Assembly (NCBI GenBank): GCA_020541205.1
Contig: CP048208.1
Coordinates: 1,925,908-1,989,907 of the forward strand
Source of the DNA: Candidatus Hartigia pinicola
GTDB taxonomy: Bacteria > Pseudomonadota > Gammaproteobacteria > Enterobacterales > Enterobacteriaceae
Reading direction: 5' to 3'
Length of the DNA: 64,000 nt
The translations under genes and the position numbers were made by a program. Shown here piece after piece: positions 26,178-36,862 of this stretch (the first letter of the stretch is position 1; each line of letters begins with the position of its first letter). Under the pieces are notes generated by a model. The model was not told where the DNA came from. It worked only from the letters and a program-made list of their open reading frames with translations, and ran no database searches.

Positions 26178-29100
26178 CATTAAACATGTAGTTCCGTCAA
26201 TATTAAGCAAAGCCAGTCAATGACTAAATTTTTACTTACTTAATGATATTTCGCCAACATCATATAAAACTTATGTGCATTTGATTATATACTAAAAAAA
26301 GAATAATAATATAATAATGTAAATCTATCTGCTAAGAATTTTAAAAATTACGGAATGCGCACGATTGAGTATAATTTTTAATCTCACTAACTTAGTTATC
26401 TCAAGTGTTTGTGTGAAGATCTTTTTCATTTACTTTAATTAACATCGAATAAAACACAATTAGACATCATATTGTCTGATAAAAACAATAAATAAAATGA
26501 ACAAAGATTTTTCTTAACACACGATAAAATTTTAAAAAATTTAAAAAAGTATAAAGAATAGCAATACCGATGTATATATTTAATTTATTAAACCGGGCAA
26601 CAAATATATATACTTCATTAAACACACTTACATTAATATTGTAAACTTCATATAAGGTCAATCACCTTACTCTCCATTTTACATTTTACTAAAATAAAGC
26701 TAGATTACTGTAGTTATTTTTAACATCACTGAAGCCTTTTCTATTTTAACTGTCACTAAACTTCTTATAAAAACTTACATTAAAATGTAAAAAAGCATTC
26801 TTTGTAATTATTAAGTAATTTAGAATGTTAATACTTAATTATAATAGTTTCTAAACATTATCAAGTAAAATTGTAATTTATTCAGGATATTTACAACATA
26901 AATAAGATATTGTTATTACATAATATTTAATATAAACTTTGTTGAATATTTTTAAAAAATCAGAATTTTATAGATTATAGATCAACTAAAATGAACATAA
27001 TACATCGCACATAAATCAGACAATATTATCTAGATAACCTGAATACGAAAACAGAATTCACGTTAAAAATAACAGAAACTAAGAAAAAGGTATCAGTTGA
27101 TGAAAAACACATTATTAACTCATTTTAAAAATATGATTGTAATAATTAAAAATAAAAACACTGATAAAAAATAACTTATTAATTTAAAATATTTATACTT
27201 CTAAATACCCTGTTAGTGTTATATATGGTAATGAAATATTGAATTAATCAATTTATATATAAAATACTACACTGAGTAATCTTTCTGTAAAAGTAATTTT
27301 ATAAGTAGAAAATAAAAATTAGTGTATACCTAAGTTATATTGATATACTATAAACTAAGAAAATTAATAATATACAGTTATTACACATTAATTTATATAC
27401 TAAGTTATCAAAATATTATAGTCTCTTTAAATTTTCAAATATATATAAAGTGCTACAAAAATAGAACAATCAATATTTTTAATATAAATTCATAATGAAT
27501 TAAACAGATTTTATAACTATCGATAGTTTTATTTAAAACACTAAGTTTAATATACCAATGTTGTATATTCAGTTTTTAAAGATATTTTCCATATTAAAAT
27601 ATGTTATTTAATTGATTTTTTAATAAAAATTAGATAACAATTCTAAAAATTCTTTATCTGTTAACTTAATGTATCTAAATATATTTAGATATAGTATTTT
27701 TGATTTAATCTTCATAAAATAGATGTTTAATCTCTGCTTAAGTACGTTCTTACATAAAACTCACATTATTATTTCACTAATTAAAGTATATCAATAATCA
27801 ACTAATGTAGTATGAAGAACATTTAACTACAAGTGAGTTTATAAGATGCTGTTATGATGTTCATATACTGTAGCTAAAATAACAACAATTCACTCAGCTG
27901 ATTAACAATAATAATACATATTTTAATTCATTCTGATAAAGATGCAACTATAACGAAGTAGTATAGAATCGAGTATATTTTTGAATTACTTAAAATAAAA
28001 TATCTTCTAATATAATAAAGACATATAACTAACAATCCATAAAACATAAATATATTGTAGGTGGCTTTAAAATTAAGGAATAAACTAATTTGTTTACTTA
28101 GTTATAAAAATTAATACAAATATTAATTTTTAATAATTATCTCTTACTAACGAAAAAAATTTAATGTAAATTTTAAATACTATGAAAAATTATTTTTCAA
28201 CGTAATTATTATATATATTTTATTAAGATAATCAAATCTTAAAAGAAGCATATTATTTGCAAAAATAAATTAATAACTTAAATCTTTTTAAAAAATCAAG
28301 AGTATATCAATCACTAAAAAATTAATGCATACAAAATCTTTTATAACACTACTGTATATTTTCATAAAAGTTTTCATAAGAGTTTCTAAGAAAATTCATT
28401 ACACATCATTAAAAATACCGTATATTACTATATGAAAATGTAGAAAATAATTACAAATAAAAATGCATTTCATCAAATAAATAATTTTAAAAAAAGTAAT
28501 GAAATACTAGCAGACATTTTTATGTATACAAAATCACATTAGTTTTCGAATTACATATCTTACGGTAATATTGTATTATAAAATATTTGTTAAAATTAAT
28601 AAAGTTCTATATAACACACAAAAAATTAAGTATTAGATTTTCAGGAATAGAAAGAAATTAATTTTTTATATTTTAACTATTTAGCGGATAGCGTATAGTA
28701 TAATATTATTTGAACTATTTAATTTATATCGTTTTTGTATTTTAACAACAGCAATCAAACATAAAATGAATCTTTTATACAAGCTACAATTGTTCTAATT
28801 ACAATCCTATTTCTAGAGTTGTCACATACTAATATTAATTTCATGAGAATTCAAATATAGATCTATTGCTTATACAAGTGTCATAGATACTTCATGAACC
28901 TTAAATAAACATACAAGTTTTATAGGCATAATGCTTTAACTATCACTAACCAAAATACTTGTTACCTATTTACAGTTCTTACTCACTGATCTGAAAGTTT
29001 ATTTTTTAACTATGTTCCTCTTTTAAAGTTCAAAATAGTAATATACGATATTTTTCTAAAAAATTAGCACGAATTAAATTTTAGCATAAAAATATTTTGA

Positions 29101-29555
29101 TTAAACAAAAAAAATACATAAAATAAACTAAGATATACCCGGTGGCGTGTACATTTTAGCAGTTTAGAAATACAAGCTAAATCTATGAATATATATCTTG
29201 ACTCATAGCGGTATTTAATGTCTTTCATTGTGAGAAAATATATCCAAATCATGATCTTGAAAAGATTTCCAATCAATTTTCAAAGAATTTAAAAAACAGA
29301 ATAGAGTGATATTATTCATTTATCTAAATAATATTTAATCAGTAACTAACGATCATAAAAATAACATCTAACTAATTCTAATAATATATCCAGACCTTTT
29401 GAAAAATATTTTAGTCATTGCCTAACCAAGAGCATGAAGCTTTTTAAAATATCTATCTAGCTATAATTAAACATATAATTTTTTCAGTAAACAATACTGA
29501 CTGAAATACATAAAAATATTATGAAAATCACTTACTATATTAAGATATTAATAGT
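26178..29555. other. Desert where djlA, rluA, rapA, polB and ara genes lie in relatives
   Basis: About 3.4 kb without an intact gene. In E. coli this interval holds djlA, rluA, rapA, polB, araDABC and yabI (well over 10 kb), so large deletions must have occurred. A faint RluA-like trace is seen on the minus strand at about 27720-27880 (FFILH.LIIDIL against RLLLHAEMLTIT), too weak to call. Open frames at 26467-26661 and 29064-29276 are low-complexity and unassigned. Confidence 0.45.
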
Positions 29556-30263
29556 TTATATAATATTTTTTATAATTCCAATTAATTTAGAGGCTGAACT
29601 TTTTCCTAAGAATAATTCACGAGTGCTACCATCGTAGACAATAACACCATTAGAAATAACTAATGTACGAGGTGAGATTTGTAAAGCATCCTTAATATTA
29701 TGAGAAACCATGATTAATGTAATATCTTTCAATTTACAAATGTTGTCAATTAACAATAATATTTTACTGCGCAGAGCAGGATCTAGTCCAGAAAATGGTT
29801 CATCTAATAATAAAATCGGTTGCTGACGGACAAGGCAACGTGCAAGTGCCACGCACTGTCGTTGACCACCTGATAGTTGATTAGGCAATTTATTACAAAA
29901 GTTTAAAAGACCAAACTGTAAAGCTATATTTTTAACTTGTTCTATTTGATCTTGATGTAATCGTAAACCAGGGTGTAATCCTAATCCAATATTTTGCTGT
30001 ACAGTTAAATGCATAAATAAATTATTATCCTGAAAGAGCATAGATATTGGACGGTGAGCTGGAGAAGTACAAGTATGATTTTTACCATTTAGTTGAAGCG
30101 AGCCACTTGTTGAAAATTTGAAACCACTGATTAAGTCAAGTAAAGTGCTTTTTCCTGCGCCACTAGGTCCCATTATAGACACACGCTCCCCAGAGTTCAT
30201 AGAAAAATCAAAAAACATATTCATATTATCATACTGGTAGTTTAGTTGATTTAATTTAATCAT
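29556..30263 (-). CDS. thiQ: Thiamine ABC transporter ATP-binding protein ThiQ
   Basis: The 235-residue product matches ThiQ (E. coli 232), the cytoplasmic ATPase of the ThiBPQ importer for thiamine, thiamine phosphate and TPP. Complete ABC signatures: Walker A GPSGAGKST at about 32-40, the Q-loop MLFQDNNLF, signature LSGGQRQ at about 128-134, Walker B ILLLDEPFSGLDPALR and the H-loop MVSHN. It overlaps thiP by 8 bp, typical of a coupled operon, and is the last gene of the thiBPQ unit. Confidence 0.95.
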   Translation of the reverse strand: MIKLNQLNYQYDNMNMFFDFSMNSGERVSIMGPSGAGKSTLLDLISGFKFSTSGSLQLNGKNHTCTSPAHRPISMLFQDNNLFMHLTVQQNIGLGLHPGLRLHQDQIEQVKNIALQFGLLNFCNKLPNQLSGGQRQCVALARCLVRQQPILLLDEPFSGLDPALRSKILLLIDNICKLKDITLIMVSHNIKDALQISPRTLVISNGVIVYDGSTRELFLGKSSASKLIGIIKNII

Positions 30264-31860
30264 GATCTTTGCTCAACATGCTCTGAATAAAATAAAACAA
30301 ACATAAACACAATAAAAGCAAAAACATTGCTGTTACTGCACCGTCATTTATACGATAACCGTTGATTTGTTGATAAAGGTAAGAAGGTAGAGTATAAAAA
30401 TCTTCATTGCCAAATAAAGAAACTACACCAAAATCACCAATAGAGATTATACAAGAAAACGCGAGTGCTTCCGAGATAGGTTTTTTTAATACTTTAAGTT
30501 CAATCATAAACAAACGATTAAAACCAGTAATAGCTAATGAATAACACAATACATTATAACGTTCAGCAAGTTCTCTCATTGGATTTTCTAATACTTTTAT
30601 CGCATAAGGAATAGCAAGTAAGGCATTGGTAAGCATTAATAATATATAAGGAGATTGAGGTATACCGATTGTTGCATTAAAAAAAATAAAAAAACCTGTT
30701 GATAGTACAATTCCAGGCATAGCTAAAATAACTAACCCGGTTATTTCTATAGCTTGACTCAGTTTGATTGCGCGTCTTAAAAATAATTCACGACTACTCC
30801 ATAACAACATCATCGTCAGAAAAATGCACAAAATACTCGCACAGATAGCAATAAATAATGATGTTAAAGTGGCTTGCCAAAAACTACCGTGACTGAATAC
30901 CTGAATAACTTGACTATTTAACCCATCAATAACAATAGCTAAAAGTGGTGGAATTAATAATAAAATGGCTGTAATAATTAATGTTGAATCGTAAAGACAA
31001 GTAAATAAATTATCAGCAGGATCGCACCAATAATTATGTTTACTATAACTAATCAAAAATGAAGTATTATTTTTTTTACTTAAAAACATTAAAGTAATAC
31101 AGAAAAATAATTGAATTAAAGAAAGTAGCGTGGCGCGACTAGGGTCAAAGTCATAATTTAATGCTTGGTATATTGCTAATTCAATTGTCGTTGTAGCTGG
31201 ACCTCCACCCAATGCGAGTACTGTAGAAAAGCTAACAAAACACAACATAAAAATCAAAGCAGCAGTCGGTAACATCTGTTTACGTATATAAGGCCATTCC
31301 AAAATGCGAAATTTTTGCCATTCATTTAATCCTAACTGTGAAGAAATTTGACGTTGTTTTATTGATATATCTTCTAATGATTGCAGCAATATACGTGTTG
31401 CAAACGGCATATTAAAAAAAACATGAGCCATCACAATCCCTGGAAGGCCATAAACACTAAAAGTATAATTCAAACCAAATAATTGAAAGAATTGCGATAA
31501 CCAACCTGTTTGTCCATAGACAGATAAAATCCCAAATACCACAACAATTACAGGTAACACAAAGGTCATTGCACAGATTTGTAGAAATAACATTCTTCCA
31601 GGAAATCTACGTCGATAAAGCGCTTTTGAAAGAAAGATGGCTGAAAATATAGAAAAAAATGCTGATAAGAACGCTTGAAAAAAAGTAAAATTAATAACAT
31701 GCCAAATGTAAATATCACTAAAAATTTCATTAATAGATAATTTTGGCGAAAAAAACCAAAGTGAAAAAAATACAAGCAATGCTACTGTCATTAATAATCC
31801 GGAAGCTAATGCTCCTGGTAAGAGTGACCAATTGATTAACGACTGACGACATTTTGCCAT
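30256..31860 (-). CDS. thiP: Thiamine ABC transporter permease ThiP
   Basis: About 534 residues, close to E. coli ThiP (536). This inner-membrane protein is a fused double permease: two six-helix halves, each with a cytoplasmic EAA-like loop (GLNEWQKFRILEWPYIR in the first; the AITGFNRLFMIELKVLKKP region in the second). Other landmarks are ALYRRRFPGR, LGGGPATTTIELAIYQAL and SIGDFGVVSLFGNEDF. The longer frame begins at a TTG (31872); the ATG at 31860 gives MAKCRQ..., matching the family N-terminus. The start lies inside the end of thiB (overlap about 25 bp), as in enteric thiBPQ operons. Confidence 0.94.
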   Translation of the reverse strand: MAKCRQSLINWSLLPGALASGLLMTVALLVFFSLWFFSPKLSINEIFSDIYIWHVINFTFFQAFLSAFFSIFSAIFLSKALYRRRFPGRMLFLQICAMTFVLPVIVVVFGILSVYGQTGWLSQFFQLFGLNYTFSVYGLPGIVMAHVFFNMPFATRILLQSLEDISIKQRQISSQLGLNEWQKFRILEWPYIRKQMLPTAALIFMLCFVSFSTVLALGGGPATTTIELAIYQALNYDFDPSRATLLSLIQLFFCITLMFLSKKNNTSFLISYSKHNYWCDPADNLFTCLYDSTLIITAILLLIPPLLAIVIDGLNSQVIQVFSHGSFWQATLTSLFIAICASILCIFLTMMLLWSSRELFLRRAIKLSQAIEITGLVILAMPGIVLSTGFFIFFNATIGIPQSPYILLMLTNALLAIPYAIKVLENPMRELAERYNVLCYSLAITGFNRLFMIELKVLKKPISEALAFSCIISIGDFGVVSLFGNEDFYTLPSYLYQQINGYRINDGAVTAMFLLLLCLCLFYFIQSMLSKDHD

Positions 31861-32840
31861 AAACGAATCCAATTTTTACGTTCTTTGGTAACTTCTGTTG
31901 AGCTAAATTGCAAAGATTTTTTTGGTAATGACAACGAATTATAAACTTCTGGTAATGGAATATTAAGAATAGGATACATCCAGTTTCTTACTGGTAATAC
32001 GCTTTGAAATTCAGGCGTTAACATAAATTTTAAAAACTGCTTAGCAAGCTCAGGTTGCAAGCTATTTTTAAGTCTCGCCGCTACTTCTATATGCATATAA
32101 TGCCCTTCATGAAATAACGCAGCAGCATAATTATTTTTCTGATAATTAAAGATCTGATGACCTGGCGATGAAGTATAGCTCAATACAAAATCACCTTCAC
32201 CTTTTAAAAGTAAAGCATAAGATTCACTCCAATTTTTGGTAACAGTCAGTGTTTTTCTTGCTATTTTATGCCATGCATCAGAAGCTTTATCAGCATACAA
32301 TTTTTCAACCCATAATATTAAACCTAAGCCTAGACTACTTATGCGAGGGTCTTGATAAATAATTTTCCACGGTTCACTACTATTTAATAATTCATCCATA
32401 CTTTTTGGTGGTTCTTTAATTTTATTAGTATCATAAATAAATGCAAAATAGCCATAATCATAAGGAATAAAGGTCACATCCTTCCACTCAATAGGTAGAT
32501 TAATGACTTCAGTATTAATATCAGCCGATACAAATAACCCTGAGCTTTTAGCTGAATCAATTAAATTATTATCAAGTCCTAGAACAACATCTGCTTTGCT
32601 TTTCTCTCCTTCCATGCGAAGACGATTAAGTAATGCAACACCATCACCAAGTGAAACAAACTTTAATTTGCAATCACATTTAGCTTCAAAATTCTTTTTA
32701 ATTTGCAAGCCAGGTCCCCATTCAGAAGTAAACGAATTATAAGTGTAGACAGTTAACGTAGCTTTTTCTGCAAGTACATAGTGTGTAAATAAAAAATATA
32801 TAAGTATAATAAACACTTTATTTCTCGAATTTTTAAGCAT
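31836..32840 (-). CDS. thiB: Periplasmic thiamine-binding protein ThiB (TbpA)
   Basis: The 334-residue product matches TbpA/ThiB (E. coli 327). It captures thiamine, TMP and TPP in the periplasm and passes it to ThiPQ. A signal peptide with hydrophobic core IILIYFLF ends near VLA (about residue 24). The mature protein begins with LTVYTYNSFTSEWGPG, then NRLRMEG.KSKADVVLGLDNN, FDYGYFAF-like YDYGYFAFIYD, IYQDPR, TVTKNWSESYALLLKGEGDFVLSYT and GNWMYP-like RNWMYP. The ribosome-binding site AGGAAAG lies a few bases before the ATG. First gene of thiBPQ. Confidence 0.95.
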   Translation of the reverse strand: MLKNSRNKVFIILIYFLFTHYVLAEKATLTVYTYNSFTSEWGPGLQIKKNFEAKCDCKLKFVSLGDGVALLNRLRMEGEKSKADVVLGLDNNLIDSAKSSGLFVSADINTEVINLPIEWKDVTFIPYDYGYFAFIYDTNKIKEPPKSMDELLNSSEPWKIIYQDPRISSLGLGLILWVEKLYADKASDAWHKIARKTLTVTKNWSESYALLLKGEGDFVLSYTSSPGHQIFNYQKNNYAAALFHEGHYMHIEVAARLKNSLQPELAKQFLKFMLTPEFQSVLPVRNWMYPILNIPLPEVYNSLSLPKKSLQFSSTEVTKERKNWIRLWQNVVSR

Positions 32841-32859
32841 ATTCTTTCCTACATAAGAG

Positions 32860-32892
32860 AAAAAAAATTACACTTAAATAATGCAAGTGTAA
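32860..32892 (-). terminator. Terminator-like hairpin in the thiB leader
   Basis: On the minus strand an 8-bp stem TTACACTT / AAGTGTAA with a 9-base loop is followed by eight T residues, about 20 bases upstream of the thiB ATG. In shape it is an intrinsic terminator placed between promoter and gene. No THI-box (CTGAGA, ACCTGA) or other TPP-riboswitch core could be found beside it, so regulation by this element is only a possibility. Confidence 0.5.
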
Positions 32893-33380
32893 ATTTAAAT
32901 AAGAATAAAATCTATCTAAGAATTATAGATATGATTTTATTTTAAATAACAGAACAAATAATATATTATATAATACAGACTACATAATTTTCAGCTTGAC
33001 TAATATAGTAAAAATTTTAGAGGAGTATGAAAGAAATAACAGAGTAAAAAAGTAAATGAAATACTATATTACTATGTTCTCAATCAGATAATAGAGAGTA
33101 ATTTTAGCCTGCAATACATTATAGTAATCTATTATAATAATTATCATTTCATTGTAGTACTTTTGTAAATATATGCAAACTATATTGATATATCTGTAAT
33201 GCTACATATTATTTCGTTTAATAAGATTATTAATTTATAATTGATCTATCTAACTCATAGTATATATTTTAATTGTATCATCGAATAATTGATCTAGTGA
33301 TAATTTAATGATTTTATCTATATAAATTTACAAATTAATATATGTATAAAATAATTAGTAATCTTATAAATTTAGATATA
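32893..33380. other. Spacer between divergent thiB and rppH
   Basis: About 490 bp. It must hold the promoters of thiB (minus) and rppH (plus), but no box stands out from the AT background. No remnant of a gene was recognised. Confidence 0.5.
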
Positions 33381-33393
33381 GAGGTAATCTCTG

Positions 33394-33876
33394 GTGATCG
33401 ATAATCATGCCTACCGACCGAATGTAGGAATTGTAATTTGTAACCGGCAAGGACAAATTTTATGGGCCCGCCGCTATGGTCAGCATTCATGGCAATTTCC
33501 TCAAGGAGGAATCAACTTGAGGGAGTCACCAGAACAAGCTATGTATCGTGAATTACATGAAGAAGTTGGTTTACAAAGTCAGGATGTCAAGTTATTAGCT
33601 TCAACTCGTAATTGGGTACATTATACATTACCTAAACGCTTAGTACGTTGGGATAAAAAACCGATTTATATCGGACAAAAACAGCGTTGGTTTTTATTAC
33701 AACTACAGTGCGATGAATCAAATATCAATGTTCATCAAAATACATCTCCAGAATTTGATGGATGGCGGTGGGTTAGTTATTGGTATCCTGTGAGACAAGT
33801 AGTTTTTTTCAAACGAGAAGTATATCGACGTATTATGAAAGAATTTGCAATCATTACCATTGGATTACAGAAATAA
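33394..33876 (+). CDS. rppH: RNA pyrophosphohydrolase RppH (NudH)
   Basis: The 160-residue product matches RppH, which converts 5'-triphosphate RNA ends to monophosphate and so triggers RNase E decay. The Nudix box [23 protein letters not shown]-type segment (starting near residue 37) has all conserved G, E and REL.EE.G residues. [14 protein letters not shown] at the N-terminus, SWQFPQGG, and [16 protein letters not shown] complete the fold. It starts at GTG with GAGG nine bases upstream. It is 16 residues shorter than E. coli RppH, missing only the basic, weakly conserved tail. In E. coli it is followed by ptsP, not seen here. Confidence 0.95.
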   Translation: MIDNHAYRPNVGIVICNRQGQILWARRYGQHSWQFPQGGINLRESPEQAMYRELHEEVGLQSQDVKLLASTRNWVHYTLPKRLVRWDKKPIYIGQKQRWFLLQLQCDESNINVHQNTSPEFDGWRWVSYWYPVRQVVFFKREVYRRIMKEFAIITIGLQK

Positions 33877-36850
33877 ATATTTTCAAAAAGAACTGTAGTG
33901 CTTTATATCCTAAATATGTATCTAAATAAAAAATATTTTTAAGAATTGAGTAAGTTACTGAAATTCTTAATTTAAATAAAGTTTATTTTAGGAAGTGATG
34001 TTCATTACAGTTTATTTTAATTACTAGGTTTATTATTACGTTACATAACTGCTTAATAAAAATTACGATCTTTAAAATCTAATAGAATTTCTATTAATGT
34101 TAGATTTCATAAGATTTAATTAGTGCTAGTAAAAAAATTAACAAACTTACGTATTTTCAAAAAATAAAATACGCCAAATTTTAAAATTATTATATTAATT
34201 TAAAAAAAATCATTTAAAGATTTATGCAAGCATTAAATATTGTATTGTGTTACAGAAATACAAAAAATTACAAAATTAACATATTCTATAAGAATATATT
34301 CATATACTTTTTATAATTGTATATATGTTTTAATGTTTTCTTAATAATTACATACACGTTTCATTCCGTGACGTTTAGAAGTAAAATTTAAAAACCTACG
34401 AAGATGTTACTTTTTAACTATTATGTAAGGTGTATAATATGTTTTATCAAAAACAGTGAACTGATCATCTTATAACTATTTACTAAGATTATTTTTAGTC
34501 AAGAAAATCATACTTGTATACTAAAAATAATGAAAAAATTTTATTATAATATAATTTTTCTATTATTTAAATTATATAATATCATTTTTAACATCTATTA
34601 TAATGTATTTTTAGTATTATAGATTTTAGCTTGATAAAAAAAGGTTTTAAGAACATTATTTAACTCTTCATATTGTTATGAATATATAATTAAAATATTT
34701 ATTAGATTTTCTCTCTCCAACATATATTACTCACTATTTATAAATTTTTATAATAAAAATTTTAAATTATCCATATTATACAAAAATGTTAATTTAAATC
34801 CGTATCTGAAACTTACACAAATTTTATTTTAATATAAAATTGTCTGACTAATATATTTATTATATCAATAAAAATGTAAAGTTGAATAACATATAGATTA
34901 TATAATATTAAAATATTAAATAAATAATTACATAAAATTATAATATTTTTAATATTTTTATATTAGTAAACAAATTAAGTAATATCAATTATATTACGTA
35001 TAAATTAAAAAATCATTTCAATTATAACCGATAAATATATAGAATATATATCATAAAAATATACTTATTAGTTATATAAAATTTAACTAATATCAATTTC
35101 ACTAAATATTAGTGTAATATATTTATATATATTTGATGTTTATAAAATTATTAAAAATAATAAATTTTTATATTATAAAAATAAATAACATTACAATCTT
35201 ATATTACATAATAAATATATTTTACTTACTTTATGATTTAAAATCATTGTAATTACTTACAATAATTTCAAGTTGATTTTATTAAATTTAACTAATAATT
35301 ATAATAATTAAGTAACTAACATCATTGACATTTCAAATATTTTAATAACTATTTTATAATAAATTAGTTGATTTATTCTTAATTATTAGAAGATGATGAA
35401 TATATCATAGTATATAGTTATTTATATTTCTTTTGTAATAAAATTTTTATTAAAATGTAATTGATACTTTTATCTTTATTAAGTTAAATATAAAAATATA
35501 ATGAAAATTATAAATATAAATACAAATAAAATATATAACAATGTATGGCTTATAACTTATTACTTATTGCTTATTACTTGTTACTTATTACTTATTAACA
35601 AATCGAAAGATTAATTATTTAAAATTAAATTCATTCATTAAGTACATTTTATAAATACAATTAAAAAATTTTATATTTTCAATAAAAACATTAGTGATCA
35701 ATTTTAAGGATTAAATGTTAATTTTTAAAATTATTCATTATCTTAAATAAAAAAATTTACTTTATTAAATAAAAAATTAATACTTTCTCAAAAAATATAA
35801 AAGTTTATCTAAAATATTTTAGATTAATACTTATTAAAGTGGATAGTTTATTTTATTTAAAAATTTAATTTCAATATAAATTACTTAAATTAAAAAAAAT
35901 TTATCTTAACATAACTAGACAATTTAATAATCTTATATTTTCACTAACACTAATTCTAGTATAAAATGATTTTTTAATATTTTGAGCTATTAAATATAAA
36001 AGTTATTTTTATATTAAAAAATTTACTTCAAACATCTATTTATAAAAAATTAGCACTGACTCATTGTTAACACTATAAATCTTATGGATTGTGATTATGA
36101 TAATACTTAATCTATTAAAAATTCATCAATAAAAAAGAAAGATTGACACATGTTTCAATAGATGACTGAGGAAAAATGAAACACAATGCTTCATAAACAA
36201 TATAAAAATATAACATTAATAATGAATTCTATTTCACAGCTAAATAACATTTACACAATATTGTATTGTAAACTAAAATCTATTTATTTCCTAAGAAAAT
36301 TACAAGTGACTTGAACAACCAAATAGAAAATACCTTTTCAATATTTATCACTATTAAAACTTATAAATAGTATCTGATTAATCATTATAGTACATAATGT
36401 AGTTTTAGTGTGCTATATATATTTTTGTACTTTATTTAACAGTTATTTATATAAAATATTATTATGTAATCTATAGTGATTATTTATGCAAACATTTCTT
36501 TTTCTATAGAAAATAAATTTACTGAAACATAAGTATATCTTAATATCCAGTGCCACATTCCAAAATAAATATCTTATTTGTTTCAACTGTATTCAATACT
36601 AAAGACATTAAGATTTCTTTATAATTTTATGGAAATAAATTACATAAAAAATTATGCTATACTCTAGACATCAATAGAAATTACAAATTTTATTAATTAA
36701 GATTAAAAAAACAACTATATTAAATATTTATAAACAAAGGATTTATCTAACATAAGTTAATAATTTTAAAATCATAGCATGATTTCAAAAATAACCCTTA
36801 AAATATAGAGATAACAATTAGATGATTGCACCGCTCTCCATAAAAGAAAC
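33877..36850. other. Extremely AT-rich desert with a heptamer repeat
   Basis: About 3 kb, including (roughly 34.8-36.0 kb) some of the most AT-rich DNA in the window. No open gene. ptsP follows rppH in relatives, but no trace was identified. Holds the CTTATTA tandem repeat described separately. Confidence 0.5.
35549..35597. repeat. Seven tandem copies of a 7-bp unit
   Basis: The unit CTTATTA is repeated seven times with single-base variants (CTTATAA, CTTATTG, CTTGTTA). It lies in non-coding DNA and would be expected to vary in copy number by slippage. Confidence 0.75.
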
Positions 36851-36862
36851 TAAGAGGAAAAC

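Noticed and set aside
31566-31775. Open frames inside thiP, thiB, surA, trxA and wecE in other frames or strands
   Set aside because: Shadows of the strongly supported genes.
32893-33393. TPP riboswitch ahead of thiB
   Set aside because: Searched by eye for the CTGAGA and ACCTGA core; not found, only a terminator-like hairpin.
33877-36850. Replication origin in the most AT-rich segment
   Set aside because: No DnaA-box cluster (TTATCCACA-like) and no dnaA, gidA or dnaN neighbour.
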